A stretch of 64,000 nt of DNA from Psychroserpens algicola (GTDB taxonomy: Bacteria > Bacteroidota > Bacteroidia > Flavobacteriales > Flavobacteriaceae). Under the pieces are notes generated by a model, which was not told the origin of the DNA, did no database searches, and worked only from the letters and a program-made list of their open reading frames with translations. Within the stretch, counting starts at the first letter, position 1. Each line of letters opens with the position of its first letter. Both the position numbers and the translations under genes were made by a program. Of the stretch, positions 43,614 through 53,600 are shown one piece after another. The stretch is from positions 248,001 to 312,000 of the forward strand of contig NZ_JACNMJ010000001.1 in the NCBI RefSeq assembly GCF_014526325.1, written 5' to 3'.

Positions 43614-46169
43614 TTAGTAAAACAATATTTTTTTGTAAGAATTATTTAATTTTATAATATACATTCCATGTGAAAAATTAGAGATATCTATTGTCTTTCC
43701 TTTTCCAGACAGAACTTTAACTCCTGTTAGGCTATACACTTCCCAAAGCTCTGTTGTATTACTTTTTATTGTAAATAAACCATTAGAACTTGGATTTGGA
43801 AAGACAGTAAAAGTATTGTCTAAATTATTTTCATCTACAGATAATCCATCTTGAACAAATGTTGCTGTGATATTTAAGTTAGAATTTACGGTAATTGTTA
43901 ACGGATTTTCTGTGCTTACTATATCACCAGACCAACCTTGAAATACCCAACCTTGATCTGCAATGGCATTCAAATCAAATGTTTGTCCGCCTAAAGAAGT
44001 TCCGCTTTGATAATTTAATAAGCCATTGCCTACTTTAGTAATTGTTACATCAAAAATATTATTATCAATAGGCATAAACTCAATTCTATCAAATACAATA
44101 CTACCTGTATTCACACTTTCATATACCTTAAATTCGTTAATAATACCTTCCCAATGAGACCAGTTTGTTAAATCTACATCTATAGTATGCCACTGATTAT
44201 CATTAGGAATGGTAATTTTTTTTCTTCCTGAAGAAAATTCTGTACCTGGAATATTTGCAGCCATTTGAAGAAAAATATCTTCTGTGCTATTTTTAACAAC
44301 TAACTGTAAAGTGTCATACAAATCAGAATTAATATTTAGCCCTGTAATAGCAGCCATTGGAAATGCAAATCCATTTGAATAATTTAAAGTTAATTTATCA
44401 TTATCTGTATTTACATTCATTCCAGCACTAACTGCTGTCCAAGGCGCAAAATCTTCTGAAGTTGTCCAAACAACGGTAGCAGGTGTAATAGGGATTGCAA
44501 AATAATCTTCGGTTCTAAATTCAAACTTTTCGAACGCAAATGAAGGAACTTCTGTTTGTACGCTTATTACTGAGCCAGATTCACCATCATTTGGTGCAGT
44601 AGTTACTATACTTTCCCAATTACTATATTGGTGTGGGTTTGGATTTTCATAAGCTTCATATGCAGCTAATCCAACTTCAGTTAAAATTCTCTCTGGATCT
44701 CCTTTATCATCAAATCCATTCATTACATAACCTTGTCCGGAATTTTCTTCTAAGAAATTCTGAAGTTTATTATTGGTTTTATCATAAGAAATGCTTCTAT
44801 AATATAAGGTTGTACCTTCTGGTAATTCGGACGTTATAGACACGTTTACGGCTTCATTATCCACATAGTTTAAAGAATTATTATTGTAATTAAATATTAA
44901 CGCATCATATTCTGTAGCGCTATCATTTTTTGAAAAAATAGCATCAATATCATTTGTTGGAGTTTCAGGTGTACCAGAAATATCTGTTGTGTAATGCACT
45001 TTATCATTCATAGAATTTAAAATACTAATTCCGGGAGGATCTTGCGAACCAGTTCTATTACCCCATCTGTATATTAAATCTAAGCCATTGTCTTTGTTCT
45101 TGTAAAAAATATTAGAAAAATATAATTCTACAACTTCTGCATGAGATGTTTCTGCATTGATAAACCCATTGCCATCAGCACCATTCATTGTGGTTACTGT
45201 TGCATACTCCATTAAATCAATGGTTGCATTGACGTTCCATTTTGGATGACTTACCAAATCTGCAAATAAATGATCGTACTTAATGCTCATATTACGTAAA
45301 TTGCCATTACCTAAAACTACGTAATCTGAAATCCCCCAAAAATCATATTGCACATTATTATCAAAACAATATTCAATTAAATCCTCAGCAAAAGAAGCAA
45401 AAGGTTCTCCTTTGTAATTTAATACAGTGCCATTTTGAAAGAGAAAATCTGGAGCTCTTGTATGTAAACCAATAATTGCATCTGGTAAAACTGACCTAAC
45501 TGCACTTTCTGTATTTTCAAAATGCTCTATAAAATCTTGTTTGGTACCAAACCAATGGTCTGGTGTTTCGATTTCAGAACCAACTCTAAAACGCCAAGAC
45601 AACACCATTTCTTCTCCATAGTTTGCAACTAACTCGGTCATCAATGCTACGATATAATCATGGTATGCAACTTGGTCTGCAGGAGGTAAAGAATTTCCAT
45701 AAATAGATATTTGTTCGTTCTCTCGAAAATTAACGTTATCTATCGTCCCTTCTGGAATAAACGTATAGCCGTGTTGAAAAGCCCAAGGCGGTTGATCTAA
45801 CACAATTTGATGGATTTCTGTTTGAGAATTAATAATATTATCTAACCTTTCTATTAGTGGCTCAAATCTATATACGTATTGATTAGTAATAGAATCATAC
45901 AAACAGGTATCAAAATCTAGATCTTTCATTCGTACTCCATTTACAATTTTATTGATTCCGCCAATCATTCTAACGGTATTCATTTTAAGTCCTGGACGTA
46001 CATTTGAACCATTTTGAGGACTAATTCTATTGGCTATAGACCATATATTATGTAAAGGTGCGCGTTCATTAGCTTCATCTGTAAAATCTGTTGATAAAGT
46101 TACTTGTGCATTAAAGTTGTAAAAACTAAAAATGCATAATACAAGAACAAGTTTATTTTTAGAAAACAT
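43614..46169 (-). CDS. GH39-like TIM-barrel glycoside hydrolase with T9SS sorting domain
   Basis: Exported enzyme of 851 aa and the first gene of unit B. A Sec signal peptide (1-21, ending FNA) is followed by a TIM-barrel (about 40-400) with clan GH-A style carboxylates: LSWRFRVGSEIETPDHWFG (acid/base candidate Glu199) and NATIDLMEYATV (nucleophile candidate Glu321). This resembles GH39, which includes beta-xylosidases and enzymes of ulvan loci. A beta-sandwich, CBM-like domain (about 555-700, with NDNQWHTIDVDLTNWSHW) precedes an InlB-like repeat (about 705-775, GWVFQGWSGDIVSTENPLTI). The last 65 residues are a T9SS sorting domain (FTVFPNPSSNGLFTI to YIIKLNNSYKKILF). Surface attack on the polymer is therefore likely. 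GH39 is my best family guess, not a proof. Confidence 0.7.
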   Translation of the reverse strand: MFSKNKLVLVLCIFSFYNFNAQVTLSTDFTDEANERAPLHNIWSIANRISPQNGSNVRPGLKMNTVRMIGGINKIVNGVRMKDLDFDTCLYDSITNQYVYRFEPLIERLDNIINSQTEIHQIVLDQPPWAFQHGYTFIPEGTIDNVNFRENEQISIYGNSLPPADQVAYHDYIVALMTELVANYGEEMVLSWRFRVGSEIETPDHWFGTKQDFIEHFENTESAVRSVLPDAIIGLHTRAPDFLFQNGTVLNYKGEPFASFAEDLIEYCFDNNVQYDFWGISDYVVLGNGNLRNMSIKYDHLFADLVSHPKWNVNATIDLMEYATVTTMNGADGNGFINAETSHAEVVELYFSNIFYKNKDNGLDLIYRWGNRTGSQDPPGISILNSMNDKVHYTTDISGTPETPTNDIDAIFSKNDSATEYDALIFNYNNNSLNYVDNEAVNVSITSELPEGTTLYYRSISYDKTNNKLQNFLEENSGQGYVMNGFDDKGDPERILTEVGLAAYEAYENPNPHQYSNWESIVTTAPNDGESGSVISVQTEVPSFAFEKFEFRTEDYFAIPITPATVVWTTSEDFAPWTAVSAGMNVNTDNDKLTLNYSNGFAFPMAAITGLNINSDLYDTLQLVVKNSTEDIFLQMAANIPGTEFSSGRKKITIPNDNQWHTIDVDLTNWSHWEGIINEFKVYESVNTGSIVFDRIEFMPIDNNIFDVTITKVGNGLLNYQSGTSLGGQTFDLNAIADQGWVFQGWSGDIVSTENPLTITVNSNLNITATFVQDGLSVDENNLDNTFTVFPNPSSNGLFTIKSNTTELWEVYSLTGVKVLSGKGKTIDISNFSHGMYIIKLNNSYKKILFY

Positions 46170-46210
46170 CGGTTATATTATATATTAAAAAAATTATTAT
46201 AAAATTTAAC

Positions 46211-46255
46211 GTAAGATAATTCTATTAATAACGCTAACTATCCTGCTCTGTCTTG
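46211..46255 (-). promoter_or_regulatory. Promoter B: shared activator box plus -7 element before the GH39-like gene
   Basis: On the minus strand CAAGACAGAGCAGGAT (46240-46255) is followed by exactly 21 nt and then TATCTTAC (46211-46218), which keeps the TAnnTT part of the -7 consensus. The start codon at 46169 is 41 nt further on. An imperfect hairpin (46252-46282, 11 of 13 pairs, A/T-rich) overlaps the distal end of the box and may help to end transcription from unit C. Confidence 0.55.
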
Positions 46256-46293
46256 AAAAACGATTCAATATCATTTTTGAAGATTTATATGAA

Positions 46294-47820
46294 TTACCTA
46301 TCAGCTCCAATAGCCCGCACTGGTTTATTTTCTTCTCCATTTACACGAGTCTTTTGCTCTACAAAATAAGGTTGAAATGTATAGTTAGATTCTGAATCCC
46401 ATTTTGAATTCACCTTTGGTAAGAGTACTTTTAATGCTTCTATCTCACTTTTATACTTGGGATTATCAGCTTCATTATGCCATTCATTCGGGTCTACGCT
46501 GTGGTCGTAAAATTCTTCTTTACCATCTTCATAGCGAATGTATCTGTAACCATCTTTTTTAATGGCATGATTGTTCATCCCAAAGGTTGTAATGGCATAA
46601 CTTTCATTTACCCCTTCATTTTTTTGCATCAGACGTGCTAAACTTGTTCCTTCATTTTTAGAATAGGCTGGCAATCCGCTTAATTCCAAGAGTGTTGGAT
46701 AGATGGAAAGCATCTCTACTGGAGCATCTATCTTTTTCCCTTTAGGTAAATTAGGTCCTGCAAACAATAAAGGTGCTTGAGTAGCAGTTTCCCAAAGGGC
46801 ATGTTTTGCAAAAGTACCTTTTTCGCCCAATCTGTAGCCATGGTCTGACCATAATACAATCAGCGTATTATCGGCATATTTACTTTGTTTTAAAGCATCT
46901 AAAATACGACCTAGTTCATAATCAACATAACTCATACACGCTAAATACGCTTGAATAATTTTTTTCCATTCGCCATTGTCTTTGGCCCATTCTGTGGATG
47001 GCATCATTGGTAAGTCGTTGATTTTCAAACCTACTGGTGGAATATCATTTAAATCGCCTGCTAAATATGGTGGTGTTTCTATACTTTCTAAAGGATGCAT
47101 ATCAAACCATTTTTGAGGCACATAAAGCGGCACATGCACACGTAAAAACCCAAGTCCTAAAAAGAATGGTCTATCATAATTTCTGTGTAATCGTTCTATT
47201 GCCCAATTTGCTGAAGCATGGTCTGGCATTAATGAATCTTGTTCAGGAAAAGCGCCCCAATCAGTGTTTGTTCTTCCATGAATGCCTTTTATTCCATTAC
47301 CTCTACCGTCCCAAACAAAACGCTTTTTAGGATGTGGTCCAAAACCTTTTACGCGTCCTCCAGATTCATTAAACATACTATCTGGTGCATGTACATGAAA
47401 TAATTTGCCAATACCCATCGTATGGTAGCCATTTTCTTCGAAATATTCTGGAAGGAAGGTAATATCCTTGGTTGCTGGATTGCCATTACGACGTATTTTA
47501 TTATCAGGCGTCATCCCATAAATACCTGTTGTTGATGGACGTAAACCTGTCATAACTGATGCCCTGGATGGTCCACAAAGTGGTGCTTGCACATGCGCAT
47601 TAGTAAAGGTTACACCCATTTTTGCCAACCTCTCAAAATTTGGGGTTATAACGTTCGAAAAATTATCAATAGGACTAATCCAATTGTTTAAGTCGTCAAC
47701 AGAAATAAACAATACGTTTGGCTTTTCATTTTCTGTTTCAGCAGGCGTTGATTTTTCATTTTTACATGAAAACATCAGTAGTATCAAAAATATGAAGCCT
47801 ATGTTTTTCATAATTACCAA
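46294..47820 (-). CDS. S1 family sulfatase lipoprotein (CGPSR motif)
   Basis: Sulfatase of 508 aa, last gene of unit C. The maturation motif is CGPSRASVMTGL with Cys82. Metal segments are FISVDDLNNWISP and LWSDHGYRLGEKGTFAKHALWE. The stretch FLRVHVPLYVPQKWFDMHP matches the iduronate-2-sulfatase-like group seen elsewhere in this PUL. The lipobox is at LMFSC (Cys19). Met4 could equally be the start. It begins 3 bp after the stop of the preceding sulfatase. Substrate position is not readable from the sequence. Confidence 0.9.
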   Translation of the reverse strand: MVIMKNIGFIFLILLMFSCKNEKSTPAETENEKPNVLFISVDDLNNWISPIDNFSNVITPNFERLAKMGVTFTNAHVQAPLCGPSRASVMTGLRPSTTGIYGMTPDNKIRRNGNPATKDITFLPEYFEENGYHTMGIGKLFHVHAPDSMFNESGGRVKGFGPHPKKRFVWDGRGNGIKGIHGRTNTDWGAFPEQDSLMPDHASANWAIERLHRNYDRPFFLGLGFLRVHVPLYVPQKWFDMHPLESIETPPYLAGDLNDIPPVGLKINDLPMMPSTEWAKDNGEWKKIIQAYLACMSYVDYELGRILDALKQSKYADNTLIVLWSDHGYRLGEKGTFAKHALWETATQAPLLFAGPNLPKGKKIDAPVEMLSIYPTLLELSGLPAYSKNEGTSLARLMQKNEGVNESYAITTFGMNNHAIKKDGYRYIRYEDGKEEFYDHSVDPNEWHNEADNPKYKSEIEALKVLLPKVNSKWDSESNYTFQPYFVEQKTRVNGEENKPVRAIGADR

Positions 47821-47823
47821 TTA

Positions 47824-49164
47824 CTATTCTGTTCTAAATGCTTCAATTTTTTGATTCAGTTTTTCGACCAATTCAGGATTACTGCTCGCAATATTTTGTT
47901 TCTCAAAAGGGTCTTCATCAATATTAAATAATTGAATTTTTTCGTTTGGTTTTCTAACCGCATCAGGCACAATCAATTTATATGGTGGCGCAATTACTAT
48001 AGTGTAAAACAAACTAGACTCTATAGTCGTAAAATCGTGTGCGTAGATTTCTCCAAAAATCTCTTCTCTATTCTGAAGTGTTTTTTTGTCTAAAACATTG
48101 ATGCCTGGTAAGTTTTTAGGTTTATCAATATTCAAAATATCTAGAACTGTTGGCACCATATCAATACTACTTACAACAGTCGTCGTATCCATCTTAGGCT
48201 TAATTTCTCCTGCCCATTTATACATAATAGGCGTACGCATTCCCAAGTCGAAAGGCGAGCGCTTTGATATTTCATTATACTTGCTATCATTTAAATTTTG
48301 CACCCAACCATTATCACATACATAAACAAAAAGGGTGTTTTCAGTTAACCCTTTTTCTTCAATAATATCGAATAATTCGCCACAAGTTTCATCAAACCAT
48401 TCGCACATGGCCCAATACTTGGCAACATATTCTGTAGGTGCTTTTGGAAGATATTTATCTAACAAACGTTTTGGCGGTGTATGTGGTGCGTGTGGTAAAA
48501 AAGGTGCATACCATAAAAAGAACGGCTTTTTTTCTTTAATAGCTAAATCCACGTAACTGGTTAAAGTATCCATTCCTTTTCGTCCAATTTCTAAACCATA
48601 ATCACCATGACGACCTCCACGATTTGGATCTCCATGAGTCATTCCATAATCAAATCCACCAACTTTATGATTACCATGCCACCATTTACCAGTTTGAAAC
48701 GATAAATACCCTTTTTCTTTCAGTAAATCAGGCAATGTCGTTAAACGCTCAAAATGAGTAATCATAGGCTTATAGGCCTCACTTCTATTCTTTCTCTTAA
48801 CTGCTCTATCTTTAGCCCTTTCATAAGCCACATCGTTTCCAAGGATGCCATGGTCTTTTGGATACATTCCTGTGATTATGGTTGCTAAGGATGGTGAACA
48901 TAAGGAAGTTGGCACATAACCTCTGGTGAATGTTAGACTTTCTGAAGCAAATTGATCTAGCCTAGGTGTTTCAATATTGTCATCTCCCATAAAACTGTAA
49001 TCGGTCCATGATTGGTCATCTGAAAGGATGAATACAATGTTAGGCAATTGCGACTCTTCAGCCTCTTTTTCGTCTTTATCTATCTTGTTTTTCGTCTCAT
49101 TTCCGCAAGAAAAACAAATGGCTGCAAGTATTATTAAACAACTTATATGGCTTAATCTCTTCAT
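47824..49164 (-). CDS. S1 family sulfatase lipoprotein with non-canonical CSPSL maturation motif
   Basis: Sulfatase-fold protein of 446 aa with lipobox Cys20 (ICFSC). Metal-binding segments are FILSDDQSWTDYSFMG and YVCDNGWVQNLNDSKYNEIS, where the usual DHG is DNG. At the maturation site the sequence is LCSPSLATIITGMYP: Cys89 is kept, but the Arg of the CxPxR signature is Leu93. The Arg normally contacts the formylglycine, so either this belongs to a sulfatase subgroup with relaxed motif or maturation differs. It lies 48 bp downstream of the BNR gene in unit C and next to a canonical sulfatase. The rest of the fold is complete, so I do not call it a pseudogene. Confidence 0.85.
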   Translation of the reverse strand: MKRLSHISCLIILAAICFSCGNETKNKIDKDEKEAEESQLPNIVFILSDDQSWTDYSFMGDDNIETPRLDQFASESLTFTRGYVPTSLCSPSLATIITGMYPKDHGILGNDVAYERAKDRAVKRKNRSEAYKPMITHFERLTTLPDLLKEKGYLSFQTGKWWHGNHKVGGFDYGMTHGDPNRGGRHGDYGLEIGRKGMDTLTSYVDLAIKEKKPFFLWYAPFLPHAPHTPPKRLLDKYLPKAPTEYVAKYWAMCEWFDETCGELFDIIEEKGLTENTLFVYVCDNGWVQNLNDSKYNEISKRSPFDLGMRTPIMYKWAGEIKPKMDTTTVVSSIDMVPTVLDILNIDKPKNLPGINVLDKKTLQNREEIFGEIYAHDFTTIESSLFYTIVIAPPYKLIVPDAVRKPNEKIQLFNIDEDPFEKQNIASSNPELVEKLNQKIEAFRTE

Positions 49165-49212
49165 GATAATTATTCTATTTATTTATCTGTTTTCTATTTT
49201 ATTTATTATTTG

Positions 49213-50637
49213 CTACTCATCTTCATTTTTTAAAACCTGTGCTTCATTTTCATTACGCATCACAGCTCCATTATCTCCTAAGAGGTACATCTTTCTGAAA
49301 TCTGATCCTTCATCTTTTTCTCCAACAATCAGTCTAGCATCAGGATGCGGATTATCAATTAGAGAAGATATCACAAATCCTGAGTTCTTTCGACTTAAAA
49401 GGACAGGTCCTTTATTAAAGGTTTTTCCAGCATCAGAACTGTCCCATCGACTTATTTCTCCCACACCATCGTTGGTCTGGCTTTCTAGATATAGGCTTAC
49501 TTCTGTGTCTGATTTTACGTCGAAAACACCATCCCCTTTCGGAAGATTAGAAGTGTCGCTTTTTAACCAGACCTGTCCATCCCATCTAAAATGTTGCATA
49601 CGTTTTGGGCCACTTCTGTTGGCTCCTACGTCTGGACCAACCAAGACCCCTACATTTGGATTACCATCTGGGTCTACGTCTGTTATCGCCTGAAACGTCC
49701 AATCATCAGCGATAATACTCACTAAGGCTTTTTCATCTGCCAATTCCTTGGTTAAAGGCATTGCTAAAGGTTCGTTTTTTACGTTTTTCCATTGATTGGT
49801 TTTGGTATCAAAAACCATGTAATAAAGGTTATGCCGTTCTGGAATATGCCCTCGTTCGTCCTGAGTGTTATTTCTATCTCTACAAATATGATAATCGAAT
49901 GCCACAATAATATCGTCTCCATTACCTCTAGTCACCCAAGGATACCAAGAATCTTCAGCTAATATATCTATTCTGCGTTTGTGTTTTAGAAATGAAACGG
50001 GTTCGCCGAAAGTGACACCATTGTCGGTTGATTTTTGATACACCCAATTACTTCGATGTGCTCCGTGACGATAAAATAAATACATATCGCCATTATCCAT
50101 TTTTATAAACTGACTGTAGGTGCCAAATACAGAAATATTATCCAGTGTTTCCCATTCAGAAATATCTAAAGGTGTTTTAGAAACGGCATGCAAGTTTTTA
50201 CCGTAATGGTAATTGCCTAAAGGGTTATCACCATCATCAGGTGTCCCACCATGACCTCCAAAAGCAATATGAATATAGTCCGCATCATCAATAAGGATAG
50301 CCGGTTTACCGTGATTATCTATTCGTTTTTTTCGATTTGGGTCTTTACCCATTTCGCTAATTCCCGCTTTATATGGGCCTTTCCATTCTTTAGTTTTATG
50401 GTTATATGACGCCACATAAGGGTCTTCTAAAGCACCTTGGTAAGCCACATAAGTAATGCCTTTATGGTAAATACCAGATGGATGTTGCACAATGGCCACC
50501 GCATTTCCAAAACCATTATCGGCAAAATAGTCCACCATTTGATGTTCTTCTGAGGTTGCTTTGGCATCTTTGGTTTTTGATGCACATCCTAAAAAGCAAA
50601 AACAAATCAAAAGAGTTTTAAAAACGTGTTTATTCAT
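49213..50637 (-). CDS. BNR_4-type beta-propeller lipoprotein, candidate PL24/PL25-like lyase
   Basis: Exported propeller protein of 474 aa starting at ATG 50637, where MNKHVFKTLLICFCFLGC gives a clean lipoprotein signal (Cys18) and a 7-bp gap to GH106. The longer frame from 50715 would add 26 residues without signal character and overlap GH106. Propeller features include HIAFGGHGGTPDDGDNPLGN, DMYLFYRHGAHRSNWVYQKS, TDNGVTFGEP and WDSSDAGKTFNKGP. Seven-bladed propellers with conserved His/Arg/Tyr in such loops form the ulvan lyase families PL24 and PL25, and BNR_4-type proteins include these. The gene is in unit C with rhamnose- and uronate-active enzymes. Lyase function is a reasonable but unproved guess. 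Confidence 0.75.
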   Translation of the reverse strand: MNKHVFKTLLICFCFLGCASKTKDAKATSEEHQMVDYFADNGFGNAVAIVQHPSGIYHKGITYVAYQGALEDPYVASYNHKTKEWKGPYKAGISEMGKDPNRKKRIDNHGKPAILIDDADYIHIAFGGHGGTPDDGDNPLGNYHYGKNLHAVSKTPLDISEWETLDNISVFGTYSQFIKMDNGDMYLFYRHGAHRSNWVYQKSTDNGVTFGEPVSFLKHKRRIDILAEDSWYPWVTRGNGDDIIVAFDYHICRDRNNTQDERGHIPERHNLYYMVFDTKTNQWKNVKNEPLAMPLTKELADEKALVSIIADDWTFQAITDVDPDGNPNVGVLVGPDVGANRSGPKRMQHFRWDGQVWLKSDTSNLPKGDGVFDVKSDTEVSLYLESQTNDGVGEISRWDSSDAGKTFNKGPVLLSRKNSGFVISSLIDNPHPDARLIVGEKDEGSDFRKMYLLGDNGAVMRNENEAQVLKNEDE

Positions 50638-50644
50638 AACCATT

Positions 50645-53600
50645 TTAAAGTTTAATGCTTTTATAAAATTGAATCTGTACAGGTCCCAAAAGTCCGGATG
50701 TTTTGAGTTCATCATTTTCGCTCCAATGTTTCCATGACGGAAACGTGGTTCTTTTACTAGGTCTTTCTGTATTATTGAGCAACCAATCGGGTAAATGTTT
50801 TATTTTATTGCCTTTACGTTCAAAATCTAATTCCAATTTTTCATCGCCAATTAATCGGTTTGGCCATAGGTTGGCTACTTTAATTTCAAGGGTGTTTTCT
50901 CCAGCTTTTACAACATCAGTAATGTCTATTGTGAATGGTGCTTTCCAGAGTATTCCTAATGTCTTACCGTTTATAATCACTTCGGCCATAACGGCTACAC
51001 TTCCTAAATCCAGTTCCAGTTTATTATCAGATTTTAAGTGTTTTTTAGACAATTTGAACGTCTTTTGATAATTCGCTGTCCCTGAAAAATACTGAATATC
51101 TTCATTTGAAGATTCTGACCAGGACATCAATTCATCGAACTTTAATTTAGTTTCTGAATTAGATGCCGATGGAAATGAAACGTCCCAAGCACCTGATAAC
51201 GTAATTGGCTCAGGCACAGATTTGACCTTAACAGTTTTGGTTTTTCCAGACGCACTTGTGCACATAAGATTGCCTGGATAAGGTGTCAACCATTGCCCTT
51301 TTCCTTTATTTAAAACTAACTCAGGTTTGCTGATGTTTTTTGAAAGATTTAAATATCTTCCCTTTGGAATGAACAACGTTTGTTCTTCACTATCTGTTAT
51401 AAAGGTTATTTTTATAGCCGTATTATCGCCTTCAGGTGTTTGCCCATCAATCAACTGATTGTTTACAGGAATACTGTATTCTTTTGAAGCTATCTTTTCT
51501 TTGATTTTATTGGTAACATCATAAACTGGAAAATATTTTGGTACGCCTTTAGTTTCTGGCTTAAATTTTCCAAAAACAGCTTTTAATACTTTTAGTTGTT
51601 TATCGCCTCCATCAATGTCAACAAACTCTTTTTCGCGAACATATTTGGTTTTTATCTCATTGCCAATTTGATATTCCATTCTGAATTCTTTTACATAACC
51701 CATTGCAGGGTCGCAATCACAAAAATGCCGTGTGGCTTGTATATGCAACTGATTGTCTTTTACCTCAGCAGCTACTTTATCTGTAATATCCACCACACCT
51801 TCTTGTAGAAATGTACCATATTCAGCTTTTATAATTTCTAAATTTGAAAGCGGTTCCAATTGAGGGTTTTCAATATCCATTTGTGCAGAAACCAAATGGT
51901 GTTTTGCTTTTGAAGCGTTCTTAAACACCACGAATACTGCTTCTTCTAAACCTAATTGAATTGGCAAACTTGTGGTACCATCTGTATGATTTTGCCATAA
52001 GGCTGGTTTTTTAATTTCGCCCGTTTGAGCATTCCAAAGTTCTGGCTGCTTTCCTGACACTCGAAAACGAACATCTATTTCCTGGCTTTCTTTTCTAGCA
52101 TTCGCGATAAAATAAATATCGGCTTCTTCGGTTTTTCTGTGCACGAAACTGATATCTGAAGCATCATCGCTTTCAATTTTAAAGTCAGGGGGTAATTGGC
52201 TTTGTTTTAAAAAATCTACTATCGAAATATCCTTTACTAATTCTTTAGTCCATAGTGAATTCGTTAGTTTTTCAACTTCCATATCGCATAAAGGGAAGTT
52301 TTCCAAACTTGGTGATTTTTCGGGCTTAGAGCCTATGACTTTTCCTCCATTCGTGACTAATTCTTGAATTTTTCGTAGTGTTTCAGGTTTAATCCAATCA
52401 GATTCAGGTAAGACTAAAACCTTATATTTTCCGCCAACAGGTGTACATATTTTTCCGTCTTTTACGAATACATCCGACAATTTATTAGAACCGATTAAAT
52501 CATAATCGTATCCCAAGTTCTTGATTTCGGGTAATAAAAAAGCGATATTGGGTGAAGATTCTCCCGTAAACACCAAAACATCGGCTACATTTCGACCTTG
52601 TTGAAGTAAAAACTGAGAACGTGCGATGTAATCCATAAAGCCTTTAGCTTGGCTCCACCAGGTATTTAATCGATTGAAATCAGTACCATGATAACTTAAG
52701 GCCAATCCTGGTGCCACGTCCCAAGGTTGGTGCACATAGGTGTGAAAAATAAAACGTGTGATGCCTTCTGCCCAAGCCTTATCGCCAATAGATTTGAGTT
52801 GCGCAGGATGATCATCCCAACCACCAATACCTGTAAACGATTCGGCTCCAACGATGGAACTTCCATTTAAATGTGCAATAGAGGATACGAACTTAGGCGA
52901 ATCAAAAAACGGATAGCCTCCACTCCAAAACTCACACATTACAATATCTCCAGTCGCACCAACTTGCATATTATCAAACGGTCCCCAATAGGGTTCTACT
53001 GAAAATTTCAATCCATTTTTATGGCATAACGCTCCAAAATGTGCGTAATAATTTTCAGCTATTAAATCACCAATAGTTCTCCTAAAATCCCAGAGAAAGC
53101 GTTCTGTAACTTCGCCACTTTCAACATAATAACCTGCTAAAGTTGGCAAATATGTGGTTAAATCATAACCTCTTAATTTTTCGAATTCAGCATCAAAACC
53201 AGTAGTCCAATTTGTGGTTCCAACTTCATAACTATCAATCAAACAATTATTTACTGTAGTACCTACTAAATCTCCTAATGTATTAAGAATGGGTTGAATA
53301 CCACCTTCCCAGAAGACATCTACAGCCTTTTTACTCATTTTATCTACTTCAAGACCGCGTCCACTTTCTGGTGCTGGATGATTTGTTTTTCCTTTAGCTG
53401 TATGTCCTATTCTTAAAACAATCCATTCGCCTTGAGGCACATTCCATTCTATAAAACCGTCTTTGCTTAGTTTTGACGTTAAATCAACGATTTCTTCTTT
53501 ATTAATAAAAGCCGAAGTAGGAATGCCTTTTGTATCTGGTAATAAATGATTGCGAATACGTCCTGTAAGATTTTTATAATCTAATCCATCAATTTTTATA

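Noticed and set aside
46252-46282. Intrinsic terminator after unit C
   Set aside because: A hairpin with 11 of 13 pairs exists, but it is A/T-rich and has no T-tract after it on the minus strand; kept only as a note in promoter B.
49028-49693. A long plus-strand frame of 221 aa
   Set aside because: It is antisense to the ends of the CSPSL sulfatase and the BNR gene, whose protein features are clear; the plus-strand translation has no domain character.
50638-50715. N-terminal extension of the BNR protein from 50715
   Set aside because: It overlaps the GH106 gene end by 71 bp and has no signal-peptide character; the Met at 50637 gives a clean lipoprotein signal.
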